Positions 1-8,108 of a stretch of 38,219 nt of DNA are shown here, piece after piece. The stretch covers positions 1 to 38,219 of the forward strand of contig CAYZRS010000051.1 of the NCBI GenBank assembly GCA_964480915.1, in the 5' to 3' direction. Below the pieces are notes generated by a model. That model was not told the origin of the DNA, did no database searches, and worked only from the letters and a program-made list of their open reading frames with translations. The position numbers were made by a program, and so were the translations under genes. Numbering within the stretch: the stretch's first letter is position 1; each line of letters opens with the position of its first letter. Source of the DNA: CAWGCE01 sp964480915 (GTDB taxonomy: Bacteria; Planctomycetota; Planctomycetia; Pirellulales; Pirellulaceae).

Positions 1-168
1 GGGCGCGACGCTCTGCTTGCTTCGACTTGCACATGACGGCTCACTCGCTATCGTCAGTGCATTGCTCTTTCATTTGTCACGCCTTTTGTTGGGACTCCAA
101 CTTCGGCCGACATCGCTATTCGCCCATGTGAGAATGGCGCCCGACACTTCAACAGCGGGATCAAAACA

Positions 169-1794
169 ATGACCTCTGCCCACACTTCAGCGCTGACTGC
201 TTGGATCGGTTGGTTGCTTGTCGGTTGCTCGCTCGCCACGGCAGACGACGATTCGACGCGCAAACTGGCACAATTGCCGGGCGGGACAACTCAGCCACTG
301 GGACAGCTCGAATCGGCGCCCTACGAATTGGGCGATGGTCCCGAATGCGAAAAGGGGCTGATCGTCGTTCCGGAAGATCGCCAAACCGAAGACAGTCGCA
401 ACATCGGCATCCACTTCTACCGATTCAAGGCGCAACAGCCGTCTCGCAAAGCGCCCGTCTTCATGATGCCGGGCGGACCAGGAGGGTTCTTTAACGACAA
501 CTGGGTGAACGGACTGAAGAGCGAACCGAAGGGCGGTTCGAACGCGCAGGCTTGGCTCTACTCGCAAGATCGCGACGTCGTACTCGTCAATCAACGTGGC
601 GCATCGCAGCCAGACCGGCGGTACCAGTTCTTTGGTTTCTTCACGCCACCCGCCTCGCTGGACGAACCCTACTCGGCCGATGGCTTTGCCAAAGCGTTTC
701 AAACGTCGTACAAGCGAGCGGTCGATCACTGGTCGCAACAAGGGTTGCACATGGCGGGCTACGACATCATGAACATGGTCGAGGACATTGACGACCTGCG
801 AAAAGCGCTAGGGTACGAGAAGATCATGCTGCGGGGAACCAGCTTCGGTTCGCAATGGTCTTTCGCTTACATGCGAGCCTATCCGGAACATGTCGATCGG
901 GCCTTGCTGAGCGGAACCGAACCGATCGATTTCGGCTACGACAGCCCACAAGGAATCTGGAACGTTTTTCAACGGCTGGAAGAGCGGCTGACGGCTGCCA
1001 GCAAAACCGACGATCGATGGCCACTGCCCGATGTACCATTGAGGCAAGCGATTCAGCAAATCGTCACTCGGCTGGAGCAATCACCGGTCGAGGTCGAAGT
1101 CAAGCATCCCACACGCGATCTGACGCGGTCGATCACTTTAGGTGTTGATGATTTCCAACGCCAACTTCGCAGTGGTATCGGCGGTCGGCGCGAGTCGGCC
1201 GCATCGCTGCAGAACTTCCCAAAATTCATTTACGAGATCCTGCAAGAAGATTACCGCTACCTGGCATTCCAAGCGGTCGGGCAACGATCGCGTCCCAGCG
1301 GCGCGAATTTACAAGGACTGCTGATCGACAATAGTCTGGGAATCAGCGCCGCACGGGACGCCAAGCTGACTGCAGAAACGCCCCGAAAATGGCTTGGCGA
1401 GTTGAATCTCATTTACAAAGCGACGCGCGATGTCACGCCGACACCGGTCGTCACGGATTCTTTTCGTCAGCTAGAAACCGCCATTCCCGTGCTGCTGATC
1501 CATGGCGATCTCGATCTGTCGACACCTTTTGAAAATGCCGAGGCCGCATTGCCAACCTTGAAGAATGGACACCTCATCAAGATTGTCGGTGGAACGCACG
1601 GGGCGTTCGATCAGATCGATCGGCAAGATCCCAAGTTTCGCGATCTGATCAAACGGTTCTTGGATGCGGACTTCGACGCCGATGGATTGACCGTGGAGAG
1701 TCTGGATTTCCCTGCCGAGCTATCGCTGACACCGCTCGATTTCACTCCGCTCAGCGAACCGGCGCTGTTCGATCAGATCAGCAAGGACGATTGA
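169..1794 (+). CDS. Exported alpha/beta-hydrolase, TAP / proline-iminopeptidase-like (541 aa)
   Basis: The protein has an alpha/beta-hydrolase fold, probably a serine peptidase or esterase of the tripeptidyl/prolyl aminopeptidase type. The oxyanion-hole motif MMPGGPGG is at residues 99-106, the nucleophile elbow GTSFGSQ at 223-229 (Ser225), the late acid GDLDLSTP near 446-453 (Asp449 likely), and the catalytic His in GGTHGAF (His477). The hydrophobic N-terminus contains LVGC at 17-20, a plausible lipobox, although the n-region has no Lys or Arg. The protein is therefore probably exported and possibly a lipoprotein. Its length fits the secreted TAP-like hydrolases. ATG at 169 is the first in-frame start that keeps the hydrophobic leader; the ribosome site in front is weak. 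It stands alone, 93 bases before the next gene. The substrate cannot be read from the sequence. Confidence 0.85.
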   Translation: MTSAHTSALTAWIGWLLVGCSLATADDDSTRKLAQLPGGTTQPLGQLESAPYELGDGPECEKGLIVVPEDRQTEDSRNIGIHFYRFKAQQPSRKAPVFMMPGGPGGFFNDNWVNGLKSEPKGGSNAQAWLYSQDRDVVLVNQRGASQPDRRYQFFGFFTPPASLDEPYSADGFAKAFQTSYKRAVDHWSQQGLHMAGYDIMNMVEDIDDLRKALGYEKIMLRGTSFGSQWSFAYMRAYPEHVDRALLSGTEPIDFGYDSPQGIWNVFQRLEERLTAASKTDDRWPLPDVPLRQAIQQIVTRLEQSPVEVEVKHPTRDLTRSITLGVDDFQRQLRSGIGGRRESAASLQNFPKFIYEILQEDYRYLAFQAVGQRSRPSGANLQGLLIDNSLGISAARDAKLTAETPRKWLGELNLIYKATRDVTPTPVVTDSFRQLETAIPVLLIHGDLDLSTPFENAEAALPTLKNGHLIKIVGGTHGAFDQIDRQDPKFRDLIKRFLDADFDADGLTVESLDFPAELSLTPLDFTPLSEPALFDQISKDD

Positions 1795-1887
1795 TCGTCC
1801 GGCGACATTTCTTGCGATTGTATCAACGTCGACTCTGAATTAGCTTAGGTCCGTTCCTTCGACCTTCGTCCTGAATCGTGAGCCGTT

Positions 1888-3201
1888 ATGAGTTGCACTT
1901 TGATTCGATCCATCGTTCGCTGCGCGGCGCTGCATGTTTGCGTGGCCATCTTCGTCGGGAGTCTCTGCACGGTTGCCCATGGAGGAGGATTTACGCACGT
2001 CATTTCACTCGGCGACAGCACGTTTCATGACTCGGCCGGCAATCGTGGCCCCGTCGTCCCTCAGCAAATTGCCGATCGAATGGGTCTACCGTTGACTCGA
2101 TATGCTCAAGGTGGAGCCACCTCGGCCAGCCTCATTAGCACCGGCCAGCACACAGCGGCGGTGGCCAATCACGGGCCGGAGACGTTGGCGATGATGTGGA
2201 TTGGCGGAAACGACTTTCTCAACAACGGCGCTGCGATCTCATTTGGCAACTACTCCTTCTTGGATGATCTGGAAGCGAATGTGAATACGGCCGTCAGCAC
2301 ACTGGTCGCCGACGGGTTAGACGTGGTGCTTTTCAATTTGCCCGATTTGGCTTTGGTGCCAGCAGTCCAAACGAGCGGTTTGAATCTGTCGAATTTTACG
2401 ACCGCCTCCATCGATTGGCGCAATCGACTGGAAGCTATCGCTCAGACCTACGGAGTTCCCGTCGTCGATCAGTTCGATAATGTGAATGTTCTGACGGCAA
2501 ACCCAGCCGCTTTTGCCGTCGGCGGAATCGCGCCCATCCTCGGCCCCGCTTTCGGCACCGACTGTGGCCACTGCCTATTCGCCGACCCGATCCACCCTTC
2601 TTCGTTGGGACAGGGATTCATTTCCATCAATGCGATCGATACGATCAACGCCAATTTCAATCTGCCGTCCCCAATTTCTCAACTGAACGAGACCGATTTG
2701 TTATTGCTTACGGGCTTCGATTTTTCGCCCGACTTTGACCAAGACGGCCACATCGACGCCACCGATGTCGATGCATTGGTGGAGCAGATCGTGCAGGCGG
2801 CAAATTCAGGCACTGCCGGTGACGTGCGATTCGATTTGAACACGGATGGGGTCGTCAATGTGGCCGACTTAGACGAATGGTTGGTCATGGCCGGTGCGGC
2901 CAACCTGCCCTCGGGCGGAGCCTATCTGGTCGGCGATGCCAACTTGGATGGCACGGTGGACGGCGTCGATTTTGTCGCATGGAACAGCAACAAATTCCGT
3001 TCGCTGCCCGCCTGGACTGCGGGTGACTTTAACGCGAACGGCACCATCGATGGGGTCGATTTTGTGGCGTGGAATGCTCACAAATTCTCATCATCCGATA
3101 TTGGGGCGGTACCAGAACCGATGGTTCCGCTGGCGATTTTGTTGATCTGTTTCGGCGGCGTTCGAAATTCGATTGCGGCCCAGCATTGCTGGGGATGCTG
3201 A
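1888..3201 (+). CDS. Secreted SGNH/GDSL esterase with dockerin-like repeats and PEP-CTERM-like tail (437 aa)
   Basis: This is an SGNH-family esterase or lipase. Block I is SLGDST (Ser44 nucleophile), block II a Gly in YAQGGATS (72-79), block III GGNDF (Asn108), and block V DPIHP (Asp233, His236), so all four catalytic blocks are present. A signal peptide spans about 1-31. After the catalytic domain come two pairs of Ca-binding, dockerin-like loops: DFDQDGHID and DLNTDGVVN (about 282-330), then GDANLDGTVDG and GDFNANGTIDG (about 349-390). Each loop of the second pair is followed by DFVAWN. The C-terminus has VPEP (408-411) followed by a hydrophobic stretch and an Arg, which resembles the PEP-CTERM sorting signal; the eleven residues after the Arg make the tail longer than usual. 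The protein is likely exported and sorted to the cell surface. Substrate unknown. Confidence 0.85.
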   Translation: MSCTLIRSIVRCAALHVCVAIFVGSLCTVAHGGGFTHVISLGDSTFHDSAGNRGPVVPQQIADRMGLPLTRYAQGGATSASLISTGQHTAAVANHGPETLAMMWIGGNDFLNNGAAISFGNYSFLDDLEANVNTAVSTLVADGLDVVLFNLPDLALVPAVQTSGLNLSNFTTASIDWRNRLEAIAQTYGVPVVDQFDNVNVLTANPAAFAVGGIAPILGPAFGTDCGHCLFADPIHPSSLGQGFISINAIDTINANFNLPSPISQLNETDLLLLTGFDFSPDFDQDGHIDATDVDALVEQIVQAANSGTAGDVRFDLNTDGVVNVADLDEWLVMAGAANLPSGGAYLVGDANLDGTVDGVDFVAWNSNKFRSLPAWTAGDFNANGTIDGVDFVAWNAHKFSSSDIGAVPEPMVPLAILLICFGGVRNSIAAQHCWGC

Positions 3202-3203
3202 CC

Positions 3204-3247
3204 CGACGCCGTTCGACCGTCGGCGTGGCGCCGCGACGGCTCCGCTC
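3204..3247. terminator. Possible terminator between convergent genes
   Basis: The 46-base gap between the convergent genes ending at 3201 and 3248 holds an inverted repeat, ACGCCG (3206-3211) and CGGCGT (3221-3226), with a 9-base loop. Further GC-rich complementarity follows. There is no T-run after the stem, so intrinsic termination is only suggested by position and symmetry. Confidence 0.3.
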
Positions 3248-5572
3248 TTATTCACCCTCTGCGACCAAGGCTCTGCCCAGTAAAACACGCCAACTTCGCC
3301 AATTTGCGCTGTCGTTACGCTCCCCACCGGTCACATCGAATTCGTGATGACTCAACAGCCTACTTAACGCTCGGCTCTGATCTCGACAGTGAAAACTCTG
3401 AGGGCGCCACACCTCATAGCGATTCCAAGCAATATGGAAGCGGGGCTTATCCCCTTGGAAATTTGTAATCAGGTCGCTGATCGTTCGTTTGCGAACAGTG
3501 TCTGCCCGACCATAGGAAATGGCAATGCAGTTGCCAAAAACATCTGGATACCGCAGCGCTGTATAGACGGCGGCAACAGCCGCGCCCCGCTTGCCGACGA
3601 TCGATCGCGATTCGCGTTGGCGCTGCGTACGAAAGTTTTGGTCGATGCTGGTGACCAGTTTGTCAGCGATTTGGCGAGCATACGTCGGCGTGTTCGAACC
3701 GCCGTGACCTCGGTGCTGCGGAAAGGCGACAATCGTTCGCGACAAATGACCCGCTTCGTCGAGCCGGTCCAGCAGATCAAGAACAGCTCCTTCTTGCATC
3801 CAGCCCGATCCATCGGCGACGACCAACAGTTTGTAGTCTTTCTCTGTCTTATCGTATTCGTAGGGAAGATAAACCTGAGCCGTCCGGCCGTCGTAAGCCA
3901 CGGGTTGTAATCGACCTCGTTTTTGTCCCGTGGATTTTTGTCCTGTGTATTGGGCTGCCCAACGAGGCTCGCTCCAGCCCGCGGTCGCTAACTCGGAAAC
4001 GCTACCATCGAAAGGGGAAGTGCGGCCATGAAGCGGATCTCGGATCGATCGATCAAAGTCGACGACGTACTCGTATTCCCATCGCGCGCCCGGTTCGATC
4101 GCGTAACTGCGATAGAAAAAGTCGGTGCCTGGCACGCGACGCATCGCGTCCTCTTCGCCAGCGGCGATCATGGACCCTCGGACCGCGACATCTTTCGCCG
4201 ACCCTCGAAAAACAAAGTGGACCAGGCGATCATCTGCGACGATGGGGAATGAGTCCTGTTCGGCAAGAAAGGCCGCGATCGCTTGCTCTTTGTCTTCCAC
4301 GATTTCCAACGACGCAACAAATCTTTCGAAGTCGTTTTCGGGTTCTTCATCGTGCGTTGGCAATTCCGGCCGGTTCGCCGCTGCGACCGCGAATATTTTG
4401 CCGTTCAGGTCTCGCACGTAGATGAGACCATCTGCAAAAATCGGGGACGCATACCCGTCTGCCGAAGAGAGCGCCAATCGCGCCCGTTCGACGTACCGTT
4501 CACTCGTCGCTTTGACGACCAGCAAGTCACCTTTGACTGAAAAAATCACGAGATGGCCATCGACAACGATCTGCCCCTTACCGCCGCCGGGTGCTCGCGA
4601 TCGCCAAACGCGTTGACCACTGTTCGCATCGACGCAGGTCAATGCGTGGCGAGAGAATCCGTAGAGGTGTTTCTTGTAAAAGACGGGGGTCCCATAGGTG
4701 CCACGAAATTCAGGAGCGGTCCAGCGTCGCTCGTTGCGTGAAGGAAGATCGTACAGTTGCACTTCCGCCCGTCCCGTCAGCAAGATCTGGCTGCCAGCGA
4801 CGAAAACCGGGGTCATCTCTCCAGCGCTGACAAATGGAATCGTCCACAGTTTTTCGCCCGTGCCTGGGTCGAAGCCACAGGTCTCTTGCTGCGAACAGCA
4901 GACAAGTTGCTGCTTGCCATCGAGTTGGGTAAGGACGGGAGAACGATAGTCAGTGGCGGCCAGTTGCTGGCTCCACTTCACCGTGCCATCGGCCTTGTCA
5001 AAAGCGACGATGCCATTCTTCGAGTCGCCCGAGACTTGCACGAAGAGCGAATCGTCATTGATCGCCGGCGTCGTGCAGAAGCCCCAGAACGGCGTTTTGG
5101 CGGCATACTTCTGAGCAAGATCGACGCTCCACATCGTCGCGCCAGTTGCCAGGTCCAAAACAAACAGCGTGCCCCGCGGACCAAGAAAATAGAGACGATC
5201 CTTGTCGGCCACGGGAGTGCTGAGGGGACCGTCGTGCCCGCCATCGTGAGCTGGATACATCGGTCCGATGCGAAATTTCCATAGCGGTCGCCCCGATCTC
5301 GCGTCCAGTGCCGCCAGCCAATCATCCTGGCCATCCGCATACGGAACGAAGAGCCGGCCTCGGGAGACTGCCAGCCCCGAATAGCCGGCCCCTATCTGCT
5401 GGTGCCACACAAGTTCCAAACCAATCGGCCCGTCGCCAAAATAGCCGTCGGCAACCACGTGACCATCTTGATGAGGCCCCCGCCAAGTGCACCAATCGTC
5501 GGCCAAGGCAGATTGCAGGGCGAGCAGACCCATCCCCAACGGGATCGCCAAGGTACGGATCGTTCTCAGCAC
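3248..5572 (-). CDS. Secreted PQQ-type beta-propeller fused to an enterochelin-esterase-like domain lacking catalytic residues (774 aa)
   Basis: The signal peptide (1-24) ends in LQSALA. Residues about 25-400 form a PQQ-like beta-propeller, opening with WCTWRGPHQDG and carrying repeats of the type LYFLGPRG, LFVLDLATGA and LTCVDANSGQ. Residues about 430-535 resemble the N-terminal beta-sandwich of Fes-type esterases (VHFVFRGSAKDVAVRG). Residues about 550-774 resemble the alpha/beta esterase domain (LLVVADGSGWM, RYPDVFGNCIAISYG). At the nucleophile elbow, GxSxG is replaced by GKRGA (660-664), so Arg662 occupies the Ser position. The usual C-terminal His-x-Trp-x-x-Trp-Arg reads ANWRSWR, so the catalytic His is also missing. 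It may bind rather than hydrolyse a ligand. The start is a GTG at 5572, overlapping the upstream gene by 7 bases. It is the last gene of the four-gene operon. Confidence 0.8.
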   Translation of the reverse strand: MLRTIRTLAIPLGMGLLALQSALADDWCTWRGPHQDGHVVADGYFGDGPIGLELVWHQQIGAGYSGLAVSRGRLFVPYADGQDDWLAALDARSGRPLWKFRIGPMYPAHDGGHDGPLSTPVADKDRLYFLGPRGTLFVLDLATGATMWSVDLAQKYAAKTPFWGFCTTPAINDDSLFVQVSGDSKNGIVAFDKADGTVKWSQQLAATDYRSPVLTQLDGKQQLVCCSQQETCGFDPGTGEKLWTIPFVSAGEMTPVFVAGSQILLTGRAEVQLYDLPSRNERRWTAPEFRGTYGTPVFYKKHLYGFSRHALTCVDANSGQRVWRSRAPGGGKGQIVVDGHLVIFSVKGDLLVVKATSERYVERARLALSSADGYASPIFADGLIYVRDLNGKIFAVAAANRPELPTHDEEPENDFERFVASLEIVEDKEQAIAAFLAEQDSFPIVADDRLVHFVFRGSAKDVAVRGSMIAAGEEDAMRRVPGTDFFYRSYAIEPGARWEYEYVVDFDRSIRDPLHGRTSPFDGSVSELATAGWSEPRWAAQYTGQKSTGQKRGRLQPVAYDGRTAQVYLPYEYDKTEKDYKLLVVADGSGWMQEGAVLDLLDRLDEAGHLSRTIVAFPQHRGHGGSNTPTYARQIADKLVTSIDQNFRTQRQRESRSIVGKRGAAVAAVYTALRYPDVFGNCIAISYGRADTVRKRTISDLITNFQGDKPRFHIAWNRYEVWRPQSFHCRDQSRALSRLLSHHEFDVTGGERNDSANWRSWRVLLGRALVAEGE

Positions 5573-6858
5573 AGGTTTCTCCGATCTTGTTCTTTCGAGA
5601 CAGCGATCGCCCGGTTCACCTTCGGTTGTTTCCGGAGTGGCAAAATTGTTTGGTACGTGAGGCTACGGCAAAACCATTCGAGCGGACCAAACCGATAGAT
5701 CCGCAGCCACCAGAAACTGGCGATCGATTGCAGGCAGTAAATCGTTCCGATCACGGCCAAAGACCAAGTGATGCCGATTTCCCCCCACATCCCCAGGCCG
5801 CATCCGTAGAACAGGGCCACGCCAATCACGGATTGCATGACATAGTTCGTCAACGACATCCGGCCGACCGGTGCGAAGATGGACCACAATCGGAGTCGAG
5901 GTTGGTAGGCAAAGATCAGCAAGAACAACGCCACGTAGGCGCAGGCCATTGCTGGGACGCCGATGCACTGGTTCACGATCCGAATCAGTTCCTGAGCATC
6001 CACTGGCAGAACGACTCCGCCACCCGTCGTCGCATAAAACCAGTTTGTCGGGATGCCAATCGCTAGGCCGACCCCCATGATGCGATAGAGCCGCTTGCGA
6101 TGGGGCGTGGAATCGACGAACCATTGGTTTCGCGCAGCCCAACAGCCCAGCAGGAACATCCCCAGTAGCTTGAAGAAGCGCCCTTCGTAAATTGCCAAAA
6201 TCCACCGTTTGACGAAATAGGCTCCATTGGCTTCGACCACCTGCAAAGCATTGCCGGTTGCGAAAGAAGGCAGCATCTGGGGCGGGCCGTGTCCCAAATC
6301 GGGTGGCGGGCTTCCTCCATGTTTCAACTGGCTGTAGATCATCAGCCAGAGTGTGCCTTGTAAAACCGGCAGCGCCAGAAAAAACAACCCGCACCGCAAC
6401 AGCGCTGGCGTAGGAACTCGACGGAACAACAGCAGCACGAAACCAGTGACCGCATAGAGGCTGACAATATCGCCAAACCAGACGACGATTCCGTGCGCGA
6501 GCCCAACGAATAAGAGGATCGCCAACCGCCTCTGCGTCGAGCGCATTCCGAATGGCCGATCGTCGAATCGCATCCACTGCATTCCGAGGCCCGCCCCAAA
6601 CAGGAAAGCAAACATCGACCAGAACTTGGCCTCAACCAGAAAGACGACCAAGCGATGCACAATCGTGTCGAGCTCGAGCGTTCCCAGTTCCCCCACGCGT
6701 TCCGGGTTCGCTCCCAATTGAACGGCAAACCCGCTAAACCAAGTGTAATTTACGAACATGATCCCCAGCAGCGCAAACCCGCGCAGCGCGTCAAGCACCA
6801 ACAACCGTTCGCTAGCTTGGGTCGGCATCGCCGCCGAGTTTTCTGCAAACGCGATCAT
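5566..6858 (-). CDS. DUF418 / YeiB-family polytopic membrane protein (430 aa)
   Basis: The N-terminus has the family signature RLLVLDALRGFALLGIM followed by many hydrophobic segments (about 9-10), ending in a charged cytoplasmic tail. The C-terminal half contains PVGRMSLTNYVMQS and WLRIYRFGPLEWFCRSLTY, both typical of DUF418 proteins. These belong to a wider group of membrane acyltransferase-like proteins; the reaction is unknown. I place the start at ATG 6858. This ATG overlaps the TGA of the upstream MFS gene as ATGA, and the family signature begins soon after it. A longer reading frame continues to 7053, but its extra residues are Arg-rich and lie over the MFS gene, so they are not credible. 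Translation is probably coupled to both neighbours. Confidence 0.88.
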   Translation of the reverse strand: MIAFAENSAAMPTQASERLLVLDALRGFALLGIMFVNYTWFSGFAVQLGANPERVGELGTLELDTIVHRLVVFLVEAKFWSMFAFLFGAGLGMQWMRFDDRPFGMRSTQRRLAILLFVGLAHGIVVWFGDIVSLYAVTGFVLLLFRRVPTPALLRCGLFFLALPVLQGTLWLMIYSQLKHGGSPPPDLGHGPPQMLPSFATGNALQVVEANGAYFVKRWILAIYEGRFFKLLGMFLLGCWAARNQWFVDSTPHRKRLYRIMGVGLAIGIPTNWFYATTGGGVVLPVDAQELIRIVNQCIGVPAMACAYVALFLLIFAYQPRLRLWSIFAPVGRMSLTNYVMQSVIGVALFYGCGLGMWGEIGITWSLAVIGTIYCLQSIASFWWLRIYRFGPLEWFCRSLTYQTILPLRKQPKVNRAIAVSKEQDRRNLC

Positions 6859-8108
6859 GTGATCTGAGTCTCGCTCATGGGTGATTCTGAATGAGCCATC
6901 GCGGTCGCCCGGCTGTCGACGCCCCACCGAGAACGTTCGACCAACAGAATGACGAAGTAGGCTGCGATGGCGATGAACGGAAGGACGGTCAAGACCGACA
7001 GCGCGCCGGTCGGACCGCGGTGTTTCCATAAAAGCCCTAGCCCGATCGGACAAAGAACGCCGGCGAAACTGCGGACGATGTCGTTCAGCGCCAGAAACCG
7101 CCCCTTCACTTCATGTTCGACCCGCGCCGCGATAAAGGTGGGGACAATGATCGACGCCAAAATCTCACCCATGGTCCAAACGACCGTGCAGATCAGCAGC
7201 GCAGGAATGGAATAGCCAGCCCAGAGGATCGCCAACCCGGCTCCCCAAAATATCCCCGCGACGATCATGCCATGCAGTTCGTTCCAGCCACGGATGCTTT
7301 TTTCGATCACAAAGCTGAACGACAAGATACAAACAGCGTTGATCGTGTAGATGATGCCAACGTATACGAGACTGCTGGAGAACGTTTTCTTAACGAGCAA
7401 AGGGACAACGTATTCCAAACCCATCAGTGGGCAAATCAAGAAGAAATAGGCAAGGCAGAAGGCGAGCACGAGAGGATGCCGCAACCAGACCGGTTGCGAC
7501 GACCTCCGTTTCACAGCCACTTGCTCTGACGGCGCCGACTTGGCACCCTCCTTCACTCCGACGCAAATCAGCGCGGCACACACGAGCGATGTGAGCACGT
7601 CGCCCACGAATATCCAGCGGTAAGCGGCCGCTGCGAGGAAGCCACCCAGGAGTGGCCCCAAGGCCATCCCGATATTCACACAGACGTAATTCACCGTGTA
7701 CGCGAAAGGGCGCGTCGATTCGTCGGTCAGATCGGCGATCAGCGTGTTTGCCGCCGGGTTGTACATCCCCGATCCGAAGTAACCAATCACCAGACAGAGT
7801 GCGTAGTGTCCACTCCATTCGAAATCAAAGGCCAAACCGGCGAACCCCAGCGCATTGACCAGCAATGCCAAAATGAGCGTCCATTTACGACTCGAACGAT
7901 CGGCCAACCAACCGCCTGCGAAGTTGCCACACAACAGCCCCACGCTTCCCGTCGAGAGAATCAGGCCAACATAATCCAAACCTAAACCGCGAGATTCCGA
8001 CAGGTAGATCGTCAGGTAGGGGAAAACAAATGCCCCCATGCGAGTCACGATGGTTCCGCCGTAAAGGAAAAGAAGCGAACGAGAAAGACGCCGCAGCTCG
8101 CCCATCAT
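6855..8108 (-). CDS. MFS transporter, drug/metabolite type (417 aa)
   Basis: This is a twelve-helix major-facilitator protein. The loop 2-3 signature is visible as GNFAGGWLADRSSRK, and helices run evenly from about residue 10 to 400. The sequence resembles MDR-type proton-coupled exporters (for example NTLIADLTDESTRPFAYTVN in the helix 4-5 region). It starts with ATG at 8108, overlapping the TGA of the radical-SAM gene as ATGA, and its own TGA overlaps the ATG of the DUF418 gene. The second in-frame ATG at 8105 is an equally possible start. Within this operon it could export or import the product or substrate of the radical-SAM enzyme, but the cargo cannot be inferred. Confidence 0.9.
   Translation of the reverse strand: MMGELRRLSRSLLFLYGGTIVTRMGAFVFPYLTIYLSESRGLGLDYVGLILSTGSVGLLCGNFAGGWLADRSSRKWTLILALLVNALGFAGLAFDFEWSGHYALCLVIGYFGSGMYNPAANTLIADLTDESTRPFAYTVNYVCVNIGMALGPLLGGFLAAAAYRWIFVGDVLTSLVCAALICVGVKEGAKSAPSEQVAVKRRSSQPVWLRHPLVLAFCLAYFFLICPLMGLEYVVPLLVKKTFSSSLVYVGIIYTINAVCILSFSFVIEKSIRGWNELHGMIVAGIFWGAGLAILWAGYSIPALLICTVVWTMGEILASIIVPTFIAARVEHEVKGRFLALNDIVRSFAGVLCPIGLGLLWKHRGPTGALSVLTVLPFIAIAAYFVILLVERSRWGVDSRATAMAHSESPMSETQIT

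Noticed and set aside
5308..6066. A 252-residue plus-strand frame
   Set aside because: It lies antisense to the DUF418 and propeller genes and has the Arg/Pro/His-rich composition of a shadow frame.
6859..7053. N-terminal extension of the DUF418 protein over the MFS gene
   Set aside because: Arg-rich and unlike the family; the ATGA overlap at 6855-6858 gives a natural start.
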